From CBDDEC01 sp965226785 (lineage in GTDB: Bacteria > Chloroflexota > Dehalococcoidia > UBA2979), in assembly GCA_965226785.1 (NCBI GenBank), contig CBDDEC010000003.1:496001-560000 (forward strand): 64,000 bases of DNA. The letters are read 5' to 3'. Each line of letters begins with the position of its first letter. Within the stretch, counting starts at the first letter, position 1. The translations under genes and the position numbers were made by a program. A model generated the notes under the pieces. It was not told where the DNA came from, searched no databases, and saw only the letters and a list, made by a program, of their open reading frames with translations. Below, one piece after another: positions 27,718 to 36,319 of the stretch.

Positions 27718-28116
27718 ATGAGTATGTCCGACCCACTGGCAGACATGTTCACGCGACTCCGCAACGCGGCGTCGGCGCGGCACGACGACGTGCGGATCCC
27801 GGCGTCGAAGGTGAAGCGTGCGGTCGCTGACGTCCTTAAAGAGGAGGGCTTCGTCAATGCGATCGCCGAGGAGAGCGAGGGGCCCCGCAGCTACCTGAAG
27901 CTCGGCCTGATGTACGACGAGGACCGGCATGCCGTGATCTCCGGCATCCGTCGTGTCTCGCGCCCGGGGCTACGGGTCTACGCGAGCAAGCGCGAGATCC
28001 CGCGCGTGTTCGGCGGACTCGGCATTGCGATCATGAGCACATCACAGGGCGTCATGTCGGGCCGCGAGGCCTGGCGACGCAAGATCGGCGGCGAGGTGCT
28101 CTGCTACGTCTGGTAG
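27718..28116 (+). CDS. rpsH: 30S ribosomal protein S8
   Basis: This 132-residue uS8 binds the central domain of 16S rRNA and in many bacteria represses the spc operon. It has DPLADMFTRLRNASARHDD-like opening residues, VKRAVADVLKEEGFVNAI, the segment VSRPGLRVYASKREIPRVFG and the C-terminal signature STSQGVMSGREAWRRKIGGE. Two ATG codons lie 6 bp apart; the first, at 27718, follows a good GCAGGAAGGCAGG purine-rich site. Confidence 0.96.
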   Translation: MSMSDPLADMFTRLRNAASARHDDVRIPASKVKRAVADVLKEEGFVNAIAEESEGPRSYLKLGLMYDEDRHAVISGIRRVSRPGLRVYASKREIPRVFGGLGIAIMSTSQGVMSGREAWRRKIGGEVLCYVW

Positions 28117-28155
28117 CAGGGAACCCGCGAGCGACATGCGAGGAGAGTTGAAGAG

Positions 28156-28692
28156 ATGTCACGCGTAGGCAAGCAGCCCATCGCCATTCCGGACGGCGTT
28201 ACCGTGTCGTTCGGTGATGGCGTGTGCTCCGTGACGGGGCCCAAGGGCGAGCTCTCCGAGGCAATCCGGGCCGAGGTGCGTGTCTCCATCGCCGACGGCG
28301 AGGTCGTGGTGACGCGCCCGAACGACCAGCCGCAGGTGCGTGCGCTGCACGGTCTGAGCCGCGCCCTGATCCAGAACATGGTCGTCGGCGTGACGGACGG
28401 GTTCCGCAAGTCGCTGGAGCTGCGGGGCACCGGTTACCGCGCCCAGATGCAGGGCTCGGCGCTCGTGCTGAGCGTCGGCTTCTCACACCAGGTGGAGATG
28501 CAGCCGATCGACGGCGCGTCGTTCGACTGCGAGACACTGACGCTGGTTCACGTGGACGGCATCAGCAAGCAGGTGGTCGGCCAGCAGGCCGCACTGGTGC
28601 GGCGGGTGCGCCCGCCCGAGCCGTATCACGGCAAGGGCATCCGCTACGTGGGCGAGTTCGTACGGCAGAAGGCCGGGAAGGCAAAGGCCTGA
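28156..28692 (+). CDS. rplF: 50S ribosomal protein L6
   Basis: This 178-residue uL6 lies near the factor-binding centre. It has SRVGKQPIAIPDGVTVSFGD at the start, LHGLSRALIQNMVVGVTDGF in the first domain and the C-terminal signature PPEPYHGKGIRYVGEFVRQK. The length is normal. AGGAGAG lies ahead of the ATG. rplR starts 2 bp after its stop. Confidence 0.97.
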   Translation: MSRVGKQPIAIPDGVTVSFGDGVCSVTGPKGELSEAIRAEVRVSIADGEVVVTRPNDQPQVRALHGLSRALIQNMVVGVTDGFRKSLELRGTGYRAQMQGSALVLSVGFSHQVEMQPIDGASFDCETLTLVHVDGISKQVVGQQAALVRRVRPPEPYHGKGIRYVGEFVRQKAGKAKA

Positions 28693-28694
28693 CA

Positions 28695-29060
28695 ATGGCT
28701 GCGACGAAGCAGACTGCACGCGCCGCGCGGCAGCGCCGGCATACCCGGGTGCGTCGCAAGATCGCCGGCACCGCCGAGCGGCCGCGCCTCGCCGTGTTCC
28801 GTTCCAACCAGCACATCTACGCGCAGGTCATCGACGACCAGGCCGGCAATACGCTGCTTGCCGCCTCGGACGTCGAGGAGGCCGTGCGCACCCAGGGTGG
28901 GACGAAGACGGAAGTTGCTACTCGGGTCGGCGAGCTGCTGGGACAGCGGGCCTCGGCGGCGGGCATCGATGAGGTTGTGTTCGACCGCGGCGGCTTCCGC
29001 TTCGCGGGCCGCGTGCGTGCGTTCGCCGAGGCGGCGCGCAAGGAAGGGCTGGCGTTCTGA
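28695..29060 (+). CDS. rplR: 50S ribosomal protein L18
   Basis: This 121-residue uL18 carries 5S rRNA into the 50S. It contains RRHTRVRRKIAGTAERPRLA, VFRSNQHIYAQVIDD and the conserved C-terminus FDRGGFRFAGRVRAFAEAAR. The stop TGA overlaps an ATG (29060) that should begin rpsE. Confidence 0.96.
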   Translation: MAATKQTARAARQRRHTRVRRKIAGTAERPRLAVFRSNQHIYAQVIDDQAGNTLLAASDVEEAVRTQGGTKTEVATRVGELLGQRASAAGIDEVVFDRGGFRFAGRVRAFAEAARKEGLAF

Positions 29061-29633
29061 TGGTGCAGCCAGGCAATCGCGATAACCGCGGCGGAGGCTG
29101 GTCGCGGCCGCGGCCGCGACCAGAACCGCCGAGGCCGCGGGCGGCGCGGCGAAGACGATGACGGCCCCGAGCTGATCGAGAAGGTCGTCTTCATCAACCG
29201 TGTGGCGAAGGTCGTCAAAGGCGGACGCCGCTTCTCGTTCACCGCAATCGTCGTCGTCGGCGATGGCAACGGCCGCGTCGGCTTCGGCATGGGCCGGGCC
29301 AACGAGGTTCCCGAGGCCATCCGCAAGGGCGGCGTGATCGCGCGCCGATCGATGTTCAAGGTGTCGATGCGCCAGGGCACGATCGCTCACGATCTGATCG
29401 CCGAGTACAAGGCGTCGAAGGTGGTCATGCGTTCAGCGGCCCCCGGCACCGGCCTGATCGCCGGTGGCGCAGTGCGCGCCGTCATGGAGGCGGCCGGCAT
29501 CACTGACGTGCTGACGAAGTCTCTCGGTTCCAACAACCCGGTCAATGTGGTGCGCGCAACCCTCGAGGGGTTGCGTCGGCTGCAGGACCCGGCTCAGGCG
29601 CGTGCACGCCGCCTGGCCCGGGTGTCGTCGTAA
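29060..29633 (+). CDS. rpsE: 30S ribosomal protein S5, start region with apparent +1 frameshift
   Basis: The body is a typical uS5, involved in decoding fidelity and the mRNA entry helicase: KVVKGGRRFSFTAIVVVGDG, GRVGFGMGRANEVPEAIRKG and AGGAVRAVMEAAGITDVLTK. The frame that encodes it has no ATG, GTG or TTG between an upstream stop and GTG 29202, which would remove the conserved EKVVFINRVAK. An ATG at 29060, overlapping the rplR stop, gives MVQPGNRDNRGGG in another frame. Removing one base near 29099 joins it to GRGRGRDQNRRGRGRRGEDD and the S5 body. An Arg/Gly N-terminal extension and a +1 sequence error are the simplest explanation. Confidence 0.88.
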
Positions 29634-29645
29634 GGTAGATCGAGG

Positions 29646-29831
29646 ATGGCCGAAAAGCTCCGGATCACTTGGACGAAGTCCGCCATCGGCTATGCCGCTG
29701 ACCAGAAGCGCACGATTCGTGCGCTGGGGCTCCGCAAGCTGAACCAGAGCGTCGAACAGAACGACCAGCCGAGCATCCGGGGCATGATCCACAAGGTCAG
29801 GCACCTGGTGACCGTCGAGGAGGTCCAGTAG
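29646..29831 (+). CDS. rpmD: 50S ribosomal protein L30
   Basis: This 61-residue uL30 has the usual compact fold: KLRITWTKSAIGYAADQKRT, IRALGLRKLNQSVEQND and IRGMIHKVRHLVTVEEV. The length is normal. It follows rpsE by 12 bp and its TAG stop overlaps the GTG start of rplO by one base. Confidence 0.96.
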   Translation: MAEKLRITWTKSAIGYAADQKRTIRALGLRKLNQSVEQNDQPSIRGMIHKVRHLVTVEEVQ

Positions 29832-30403
29832 TGGACCAGCACACCCTGCGCCCACCCCGCGGCGCCAAGCGCGCTCGTAAACGCATCGGCCGCGGCGTCG
29901 GTTCGGGCACCGGCACCTACGCCGGCCGCGGCCTCAAGGGGCAGAAGTCTCGCGGCAAGGTCCGCATCGGCTTCGAGGGTGGTCAGGTCCCGATGGTGCG
30001 GCGGCTGCCGCGCCTGCGTGGCTTCAACAACTACACACGCCTCGAGTTCCAGGCCGTGAACCTCGACGACTTGAACGACCGCTTCGAGGCGGGCGCGACG
30101 GTCGATGGCGCGGCGCTGGTGGCGGCCCGTTTGATTGATGACGCCGAGCAGCTCTTCAAGATCCTCGGTCGCGGCGAACTGGGGCACGCGCTCACCGTGC
30201 GCGCACCACGTCTCTCCGCCTCCGCCAAGGCCGCGATCGAGGCCGCCGGCGGGAGCTACGAGGAGCTGGCGCCGGCGGAGAAGAAGGTACGCAACCGCAT
30301 CCACCGTCGCGAGGCCGCCGAGGCCGCCTCCGGTGGCGGCGCGAGCGACGACGGCGCGGCGGATGCCGACGCCGACGAGAGCAGCGGGGACGGAAAGGAG
30401 TAG
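29831..30403 (+). CDS. rplO: 50S ribosomal protein L15 with modest acidic tail
   Basis: This 190-residue uL15 is an assembly protein deep in the 50S. It has KRARKRIGRGVGSGTGTYAG, RGLKGQKSRGKVRIGFEGGQ and a C-terminal RAPRLSASAKAAIEAAGGSYEE-like segment of the usual signature type. After about residue 150 the protein adds roughly 40 residues, ending in an Asp/Ala/Gly/Ser-rich acidic stretch. GTG start; secY follows 3 bp after the stop. Confidence 0.94.
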   Translation: MDQHTLRPPRGAKRARKRIGRGVGSGTGTYAGRGLKGQKSRGKVRIGFEGGQVPMVRRLPRLRGFNNYTRLEFQAVNLDDLNDRFEAGATVDGAALVAARLIDDAEQLFKILGRGELGHALTVRAPRLSASAKAAIEAAGGSYEELAPAEKKVRNRIHRREAAEAASGGGASDDGAADADADESSGDGKE

Positions 30404-30406
30404 CCG

Positions 30407-31753
30407 GTGGCAGTCGCCTCTACGACTTCCGCAGGACCTGCACGTCCACGCCTACTGCAGGCGGTCATTGACGCATTCCAGCAGCCCGACGTCCGCGGCA
30501 AGATCCTGTTCACGCTGGCCATGCTGCTGGTGTTCAGGTTCGTCGCACACGTCCCGGTGCCGGGCGTCCAGTCGGACACGCTGCAGTCGGTCTTCGACAG
30601 CAACGCCGTCCTCGGCTTCCTCAACCTCTTCTCGGGCGGAGCGCTCGAAAACCTCTCCGTGGCTGCGCTGGGCGTCTACCCGTACATCACGGCGACGATC
30701 GTCATGCAGCTGGCGACGCCGCTGATCCCGCGCCTCTCGGCGCTCCAGCAGGAGGGCGAGGCAGGGCGCAACCGGCTGCAGATCTACACACACTGGCTCA
30801 CGGTGCCGCTGGCGGCGCTCCAGGGCTACGCGCAGTTGCTGTTGATCCAGCAGTTCGGCGGCATCAGCGATATCGGCTTCACGGGCGGCAACGCCCTGCC
30901 GACGATCGCCACCATCATCTCCCTGATCGCCGGCACCATGTTCCTCGTCTGGCTCGGTGAGCTGATCTCGGAGCGCGGCATCGGCAACGGCATCTCGCTG
31001 ATCATCCTCGGCGGGATCGTGGCCGGCGTGCCGGCGCTGCTCTATCGAGGCGCGCTGTCTGGCACTGGCCAGGCGCTCGGCTCGCTGGTACTCCTCGGGG
31101 CCCTCGCCGTCGCCATCGTCGCGCTGGTTGTCCTGTTCCAGGAGGCGCAGCGACGCATCCCTGTTCAGTATGCGCGGTCTACCTTCCGCGGTGGCCGCAT
31201 GTATCGGCAACAGGGTCAGTCGTTCATCCCGCTGCGCGTCAACAGCGCGGGTATGATCCCGCTCATCTTCGCCACCTCGATCATGATCTTCCCGCCCGTG
31301 TTCGCCCAGTTCGTGGCGCAGACCTCCGACACCGGCTGGATCGCGAACGTCGGGCAGTGGATGGAGACGGCCTTCTCGCCGACCGGGTTGCTCTACTGGA
31401 GCGGCATCTTCCTGCTGGTAGTGATGTTCACGTTCTTCTACACGATGATCACGTTCACCCAGCAGAACCTCGCGGAGAACCTACAGCGGCAAGGTGGGTT
31501 CATCCCGGGCATCAGACCGGGGCGGCCCACGCAGGAGTACATCACGAGGGTGCTCGTCCGCATCACGTGGGGCGGTGCGCTGTTCCTCGGCTTTGTCGCG
31601 ATCATGCCGTTCTTTGCGACCGCGCTCACGGATACGCAGGCGCTGCAGATCAGCGCCGCCGGCCTGCTCATCGTCGTCTCGGTCGTGCTGGATACGATGC
31701 GGCAGATCGAGGCGCAGATGATGATGCGCAACTACGAGGGGTTCATCTCCTGA
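30407..31753 (+). CDS. secY: protein translocase subunit SecY
   Basis: This 448-residue channel protein of the Sec translocon has ten hydrophobic helices. Signature stretches include VPVPGVQSDTLQSVFD, the plug-region NLFSGGALENLSVAALGVYP and, later, RVNSAGMIPLIFATSIMIFP and NLQRQGGFIPGIRPGRPTQE. The cytoplasmic loop QYARSTFRGGRMYRQQGQSF is present. The GTG start lies 3 bp after rplO. Its stop overlaps the adk start by one base. Confidence 0.96.
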   Translation: MAVASTTSAGPARPRLLQAVIDAFQQPDVRGKILFTLAMLLVFRFVAHVPVPGVQSDTLQSVFDSNAVLGFLNLFSGGALENLSVAALGVYPYITATIVMQLATPLIPRLSALQQEGEAGRNRLQIYTHWLTVPLAALQGYAQLLLIQQFGGISDIGFTGGNALPTIATIISLIAGTMFLVWLGELISERGIGNGISLIILGGIVAGVPALLYRGALSGTGQALGSLVLLGALAVAIVALVVLFQEAQRRIPVQYARSTFRGGRMYRQQGQSFIPLRVNSAGMIPLIFATSIMIFPPVFAQFVAQTSDTGWIANVGQWMETAFSPTGLLYWSGIFLLVVMFTFFYTMITFTQQNLAENLQRQGGFIPGIRPGRPTQEYITRVLVRITWGGALFLGFVAIMPFFATALTDTQALQISAAGLLIVVSVVLDTMRQIEAQMMMRNYEGFIS

Positions 31754-32412
31754 TGCGTCTCATCCTCCTCGGACTGCCGGGCGTCGGTAAGGGCACACAG
31801 GCACGCGTCCTCGCGGAGCGGGAGTCGCTGCTGCACATTTCGACCGGCGACATGTTCCGCGACGCCGCTGCTGAGGGCACGAAGCTCGGCCTCGAGGCGC
31901 AGGAGTTCATGACGAAGGGCGACCTCGTCCCGGACGAGCTCACCATCGGCATGCTGCTCGAGCGCATCGAGAAGCCCGACGCGTCCGCCGGCCTGATGCT
32001 CGACGGCTTCCCTCGTACCATCCGGCAGGCAGAAGCGCTCGATCGCGCCCTCCATGACCGCGGCGAGCGGATCGACGCCGTGCTCTACATCCAGGTGCCC
32101 GAGGCGGAGTTGATCGAGCGGCTGACTGGTCGCTGGTCCTGCCCCAACTGCGGCGCCATCTACCACAACCAGACGAACCCACCGCGGGCGGCCGAGGTCT
32201 GCGACGAATGTGGCGAGGGGCTGACGCAGCGGGAGGACGATCGTCCCGACACGGTGCGAGCACGCCTCGACGCGAACCGCGAGTGGACCGAGGCGCTGGC
32301 TGTGTACTACCGGGCGCAAGGCAAGCTGCATGACATCGACGGAACGGGCGATCCCGGTGACATCACCGAGCGCCTGCTGGGGGCCCTGGGACGGGTCGCC
32401 GGTGCGGCGTAG
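31753..32412 (+). CDS. adk: adenylate kinase (zinc LID form)
   Basis: This 219-residue enzyme interconverts ATP plus AMP and two ADP. The P-loop is GLPGVGKGTQ (about 7-16), the AMP site includes ISTGDMFRDA and LDGFPRTIRQAEAL, and the LID domain has a four-cysteine zinc site (CPNC and CDEC) around GAIYHNQTNPP. The ATG overlaps the secY stop, the usual secY-adk-map order. Confidence 0.96.
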   Translation: MRLILLGLPGVGKGTQARVLAERESLLHISTGDMFRDAAAEGTKLGLEAQEFMTKGDLVPDELTIGMLLERIEKPDASAGLMLDGFPRTIRQAEALDRALHDRGERIDAVLYIQVPEAELIERLTGRWSCPNCGAIYHNQTNPPRAAEVCDECGEGLTQREDDRPDTVRARLDANREWTEALAVYYRAQGKLHDIDGTGDPGDITERLLGALGRVAGAA

Positions 32413-32426
32413 AGGCGTACAATAGA

Positions 32427-33191
32427 ATGTCTGTCGAGCTGAAATCGGCCTCCGAGTTGGATGCGATGCGGCAGTCGGGCCGGATCAATGCAGAGATCCG
32501 CGCGCTGCTGCTGGATGCCATCAAGCCGGGTGTGACCGGACTTGAGCTCGACGCGCTGGCGCACCGTGCCATCGAGGAGCGCGGGGCGACGGCGACGTTT
32601 GCGGGATACGCTCCGGGCGGCAAGCCGCCCTATCCGGGTGTGATCTGTTTTTCGGTCAACGAAGAACTCGTGCACGGCATCCCGACTGATCGGGCCTTGC
32701 AGGAGGGGGACATCGTCAGCATCGACCTCGGTGTGACCTACCAGGGCTTCGTCTCCGACGCCGCGTTCACTGCGGCGGTCGGCGACGTCAGCGCGGAGGC
32801 GCAGGATCTGATCCGCGTGACGCGCGAGGCGCTGTGGGAGGGCATCGACCAGGCCCGCGTCGGTCACCGCCTGGGCGACATCTCGCACGCGATCGGCAAA
32901 CACGCCAGCGGTTACGGCGTCGTCGAGGGTTACGGCGGGCACGGTGTGGGCCGGGAGATGCACCAGGAGCCGCACATCCCGAATACGGGGCGGCCAGGCA
33001 CCGGTCACCAGCTGCGCGCCGGGATGGTGCTGGCGCTGGAGCCGATGTTCGCGCTGGGGCATCCAGCGACCGAGGAAGACGTGGAGGATGAGTGGACGGT
33101 GGTCATGAGCGACGGCGCACTGTCCGCGCATTGGGAAGAGACAGTCGCGATCACAGAGCAGGGACCAGAGGTCCTCACGCGCATCGACTGA
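32427..33191 (+). CDS. map: type I methionine aminopeptidase
   Basis: This 254-residue metalloprotease removes initiator methionine from nascent proteins. The five metal ligands are recognisable: Asp in SIDLGVTYQGFVSDAA (two), His in GHGVGREMHQEPHIPN, Glu in LALEPMFALG and a final Glu near VVMSDGALSAHWEETVAITE. The substrate His is in the same GHGVGREMH region. A TACAAT hexamer lies only 4 bp before the ATG, so it is unlikely to drive map itself. It sits between adk and infA. Confidence 0.96.
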   Translation: MSVELKSASELDAMRQSGRINAEIRALLLDAIKPGVTGLELDALAHRAIEERGATATFAGYAPGGKPPYPGVICFSVNEELVHGIPTDRALQEGDIVSIDLGVTYQGFVSDAAFTAAVGDVSAEAQDLIRVTREALWEGIDQARVGHRLGDISHAIGKHASGYGVVEGYGGHGVGREMHQEPHIPNTGRPGTGHQLRAGMVLALEPMFALGHPATEEDVEDEWTVVMSDGALSAHWEETVAITEQGPEVLTRID

Positions 33192-33207
33192 TGCGCAAAG
33201 GAGTCTG

Positions 33208-33468
33208 ATGGCGCGACAACGTCGACAGCGCAAGGCGAGAGAGCCGAAGCAGAAGAAGAAAGAGGTCATTGAGGTCGAGGGCGTGATCAAGGAGGCCCTG
33301 CCGAACGCGATGTTCGATGTCGAACTCGCGAACGAGCACCACGTGCTGGCAGGGATCTCGGGTCGGATGCGCATGAACTACATCCGCATCCTCCTCGGCG
33401 ACCGGGTACTGGTGGAGCTGAGCCCGTACGACCTCAGCCGCGGGCGGATCACCTACCGCTTCCGGTAG
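33208..33468 (+). CDS. infA: translation initiation factor IF-1
   Basis: This 86-residue OB-fold factor occupies the 30S A site in initiation. The core shows EVEGVIKEALPNAMFDVELA, HHVLAGISGRMRMNYIRIL and the end SPYDLSRGRITYRF. It is about 14 residues longer than usual at the N-terminus because of a Lys/Arg/Gln-rich stretch (RQRRQRKAREPKQKKK). Both starts are plausible, but no other in-frame start precedes the core. rpmJ follows. Confidence 0.94.
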   Translation: MARQRRQRKAREPKQKKKEVIEVEGVIKEALPNAMFDVELANEHHVLAGISGRMRMNYIRILLGDRVLVELSPYDLSRGRITYRFR

Positions 33469-33521
33469 CAGCCGCAGCCGGAAGCGAACGAGGAACGGGC
33501 GAGGACGAGAAGCGAGTCACG

Positions 33522-33635
33522 ATGAAGGTTCAGGCGTCAGTCAAGAAGCGCTGCGACAAGTGCCAGATCATTCGCCGCCACGGCAAGGTGCGCGTGATCT
33601 GCGAGAACAAGCGTCACAAGCAGCGGCAGGGTTAG
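33522..33635 (+). CDS. rpmJ: 50S ribosomal protein L36
   Basis: This 37-residue bL36 has the complete family sequence: MKVQASVKKRCDKCQIIRRH and then GKVRVICENKRHKQRQG. Three Cys (CDKC and the Cys of VICEN) and the His of NKRHKQ bind zinc, so this is the zinc-containing form. The ATG at 33522 follows an AGCGAGTCACG leader. It lies in its normal place between infA and rpsM. Confidence 0.95.
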   Translation: MKVQASVKKRCDKCQIIRRHGKVRVICENKRHKQRQG

Positions 33636-33645
33636 GTAGAAGCGC

Positions 33646-34023
33646 ATGGCGCGTATCGCAGGGGTCGACATCCCTCGGGACAAGCAGGTGATGTTCGCGC
33701 TGCCGTACATCTACGGGGTCGGACGGCCGACCGCGCAGAAGATCTGCGACCAGACGGGGATCGACCGGACGACGATGGTTCGCGATCTGACCGACGAGGA
33801 AGTCGTGCGTCTGCGCGGTGTCGTGGAGGGCGAGCACGTCGTCGAGGGTGACCTGCGTCGTGAGGTGCGTCAGAACGTACAGCGCCTGATCGAGATCAAC
33901 TCGTACCGCGGCCAGCGCCACCGGCGCGGCCTCCCGGTGCGGGGCCAGCGCACGAAGACCAACGCTCGCACGCGCCGCGGCGCCAAGCGCACCGTGGCCG
34001 GCAAGCGCCGGGCAGTGAAGTAA
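33646..34023 (+). CDS. rpsM: 30S ribosomal protein S13
   Basis: This 125-residue uS13 of the 30S head contacts P-site tRNA and L5. It has MARIAGVDIPRDKQVMFALP, IYGVGRPTAQKICDQTGID and the C-terminal signature RGQRHRRGLPVRGQRTKTNA, ending in the normal basic tail. The gap to rpmJ is 10 bp. Confidence 0.97.
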   Translation: MARIAGVDIPRDKQVMFALPYIYGVGRPTAQKICDQTGIDRTTMVRDLTDEEVVRLRGVVEGEHVVEGDLRREVRQNVQRLIEINSYRGQRHRRGLPVRGQRTKTNARTRRGAKRTVAGKRRAVK

Positions 34024-34090
34024 CAGAAACAGAGCGAAGTAGCGAGAGCGACGGGCGAGCCCTCGAGGTTCGCCGGAGGACAGAGGCAGC

Positions 34091-34477
34091 ATGGGTCGAT
34101 CACGTCGAGGTCGTCGTCGCGAGCGCAAGAATGTGCCGCGCGGGAAGGCGTTCGTGAAGAGCACCTTCAACAACACCATCATCACGGTCACGGACCCGAA
34201 CGGGAACGTGCTCGCGTGGGGCAGCGGCGGCACGGCCGGGTTCACCGGTTCGCGCAAGAGCACGCCCTACGCCGCACAGCTGGCCGGCGAGGCCACGGCT
34301 GAGCGCGCAATGGAGAACGGTGTACGCGAGCTCGAGATTTACGTGAAAGGCCCGGGTCCTGGCCGAGAGGCCGCGATCCGGGCGCTGGCTGGGGCCGGGA
34401 TCCGTGTCTCGGCGATTCGCGACGTGACGCCCATCCCGCACAACGGCTGCCGCGCGCGGCGCCGACCGCGGAACTGA
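34091..34477 (+). CDS. rpsK: 30S ribosomal protein S11
   Basis: This 128-residue uS11 sits on the 30S platform near the E site. It shows KAFVKSTFNNTIITVTDPNG, WGSGGTAGFTGSRKSTPYAA and the signature KGPGPGREAAIRALAGAGIR, ending DVTPIPHNGCRARRRPRN. The gap to rpsM is 67 bp and AGGACAGAGGCAGC precedes the ATG. Confidence 0.97.
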   Translation: MGRSRRGRRRERKNVPRGKAFVKSTFNNTIITVTDPNGNVLAWGSGGTAGFTGSRKSTPYAAQLAGEATAERAMENGVRELEIYVKGPGPGREAAIRALAGAGIRVSAIRDVTPIPHNGCRARRRPRN

Positions 34478-34494
34478 CGGAGGACGACCGGGAT

Positions 34495-35103
34495 ATGGCC
34501 CGATACACCGGACCGAAGTGCCGCAAGTGCCGCCGCTACGGCGTCTCGCTGTGCGGCAAGGCGAAGTGCGCGATCATCCGCCGGCAGCAGCCGCCGGGGC
34601 CGCGCGCCATGCGCCGCCGCAAGATCTCCGACCGCGGTTTGCAGCTGATCGAGAAACAGAAGGTCCGCTACCACTACGGCCTGATGGAGAAGCAGTTCCG
34701 CCGCTACTACCAGAATGCCACCCGGCGCTCCGGCGTTGCCGGCGACAACCTGATGCAGTCGCTCGAAGAGCGCCTCGACAGCATCGTGTACCGGCTCGGG
34801 TTCGGCGCGACCAGGAACCAGGCACGGCAACTGGTCACGCACGGTCACATCGCCGTTGATGGCAGGAAGCTCGACATCCCGAGCGCCCGCGTCCGCATCG
34901 GCCAGGAGATCGCGCTCTCCGACCGGGGGAACCGCTCCAATTACAAGGACATCCTGTCCGAAGAAATTAAAGGTCGGGAGATACCGGCCTGGCTCGAGAT
35001 CGACCGTGAGGCGATCAAGGGTCGCATGTTGCAGCCGCCGGGTCCGGGCGACTGGGACGGAATCTTCAACCCGAACGCAGTGATTGAGTACTACTCGCGC
35101 TAA
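34495..35103 (+). CDS. rpsD: 30S ribosomal protein S4 (zinc form)
   Basis: This 202-residue uS4 starts 30S assembly and in many bacteria represses the alpha operon. The N-terminus has the four-Cys zinc motif (CRKC, CGKAKC). The S4 RNA-binding domain is visible as LEERLDSIVYRLGFGATRNQ and ARQLVTHGHIAVDGRKLDIP. The C-terminus ends in the usual AVIEYYSR. The length is normal. Confidence 0.97.
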   Translation: MARYTGPKCRKCRRYGVSLCGKAKCAIIRRQQPPGPRAMRRRKISDRGLQLIEKQKVRYHYGLMEKQFRRYYQNATRRSGVAGDNLMQSLEERLDSIVYRLGFGATRNQARQLVTHGHIAVDGRKLDIPSARVRIGQEIALSDRGNRSNYKDILSEEIKGREIPAWLEIDREAIKGRMLQPPGPGDWDGIFNPNAVIEYYSR

Positions 35104-35181
35104 CCGCGCGGTAAAGCGAGATGGCTCGTCGGCCCCAGTCCTCACCAGAGGGCGGGGGGCGAGCGACGAGGAAGGTGTCAC

Positions 35182-36285
35182 TTGGCAGACTTGCTGCTAC
35201 CCGAATTGGAAACAGAGACCGAAGAGGAGGACTACGCGCGCGTAGTCGCCGAACCGCTGGAGACGGGCTTTGCTACGACTCTGGGCAATGCCCTGCGTCG
35301 CGTGTTGCTCTCCTCGCTCTCGGGCGCTGCGATCACATCCGTCCGCATCGAGGGCGTCGAGCACGAGTTCTCGACCGTCCCCGGCATGCAGGAGGACGTG
35401 ACCGAGTTGCTGCTGAACCTCAAGGAGGTGCGCTTGCGCGCCTTCTCCGACCGCCCGGCGCGCCTCTTCCTCGAGGTCACCGGGCCCGGCGAGGTGACGG
35501 CGGGGCAGATTCAGTCGACCGCCGACTACGAGGTGGTCAACCCAGACCTGCACCTGGCGACGCTCGACTCGAAGGACTCCTCGCTCGCCCTCGACCTCAA
35601 CGTCGAGACCGGCCGCGGTTACCTGCCGGCCACCGTGAGCGAGGGCCTGCCGATCGGGGTGATCCCGGTCGACGCGCTCTTCACCCCGGTGCGCCGCGTC
35701 AATTACGACGTGTCGAACACGCGCGTCGGTCAGGACACCAACTTCGACCGGCTCGAACTCGAGGTCTGGACTGACGGCACGGTCGCCGGACCGGCGGCCG
35801 TTTCGCAGGCCGCTGAGTTGCTGCGCGAGCAGCTCACGCGCTTCCAGCAGCTCGAACGCTCGGAGATCATCGACGACACGCCGATCTCGGAAGCGCCCGC
35901 GCCGTTCGAGGGCTATGACATGCCGATCGAGCCGCTCGACCTCTCCGTCCGTGCCTACAACTGCCTGAAGCGCAGCGGCCTGATGACGGTTGGGGCGGTC
36001 CTCGAGAAGTCCGAGGAAGAGTTGCTGGCGCTCCGTAACTTCGGCGAGAAGTCGTACCACGAGCTGCGCGACAAGCTGGTCGCCAGCGGGTTCGACGCGC
36101 CTCGTACAGAGTCGCGGCGCGGCGATGTGTCGGCAGCGGCGCCGGTGGCCGTCGCCGACGAGGCCCCCGCTGCCGAGCCGGATGCGGCCGCGACTGCCGA
36201 TGGCGATGGCGAGGAGGCCGAGGTCGGCGCGCTGGGTGCGGCGCTGATGGAGGCACTGAAGGAGGCCGGCCGGGGCGACGAGTAG
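35182..36285 (+). CDS. rpoA: RNA polymerase subunit alpha
   Basis: This 367-residue subunit dimerises to nucleate RNA polymerase. The N-terminal domain has VAEPLETGFATTLGNALRRV and LLSSLSGAAITSVRIEGVEH. The C-terminal domain, which contacts UP elements and activators, is at about 245-310 (LDLSVRAYNCLKRSGLMTVG and ALRNFGEKSYHELRDKL). A roughly 45-residue Ala/Glu/Asp-rich extension follows it, echoing the acidic tails of nearby ribosomal proteins. TTG start at 35182 after GAGGAAGGTGTCAC. Confidence 0.95.
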   Translation: MADLLLPELETETEEEDYARVVAEPLETGFATTLGNALRRVLLSSLSGAAITSVRIEGVEHEFSTVPGMQEDVTELLLNLKEVRLRAFSDRPARLFLEVTGPGEVTAGQIQSTADYEVVNPDLHLATLDSKDSSLALDLNVETGRGYLPATVSEGLPIGVIPVDALFTPVRRVNYDVSNTRVGQDTNFDRLELEVWTDGTVAGPAAVSQAAELLREQLTRFQQLERSEIIDDTPISEAPAPFEGYDMPIEPLDLSVRAYNCLKRSGLMTVGAVLEKSEEELLALRNFGEKSYHELRDKLVASGFDAPRTESRRGDVSAAAPVAVADEAPAAEPDAAATADGDGEEAEVGALGAALMEALKEAGRGDE

Positions 36286-36319
36286 TCGTCGCTGTCGTGC
36301 ACACTCGAGGAGCGAAGCG

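Noticed and set aside
32418..32423. TACAAT as the -10 box of a promoter for map
   Set aside because: It lies 4 bp before the ATG, has no matching -35 box, and would start transcription inside the gene.
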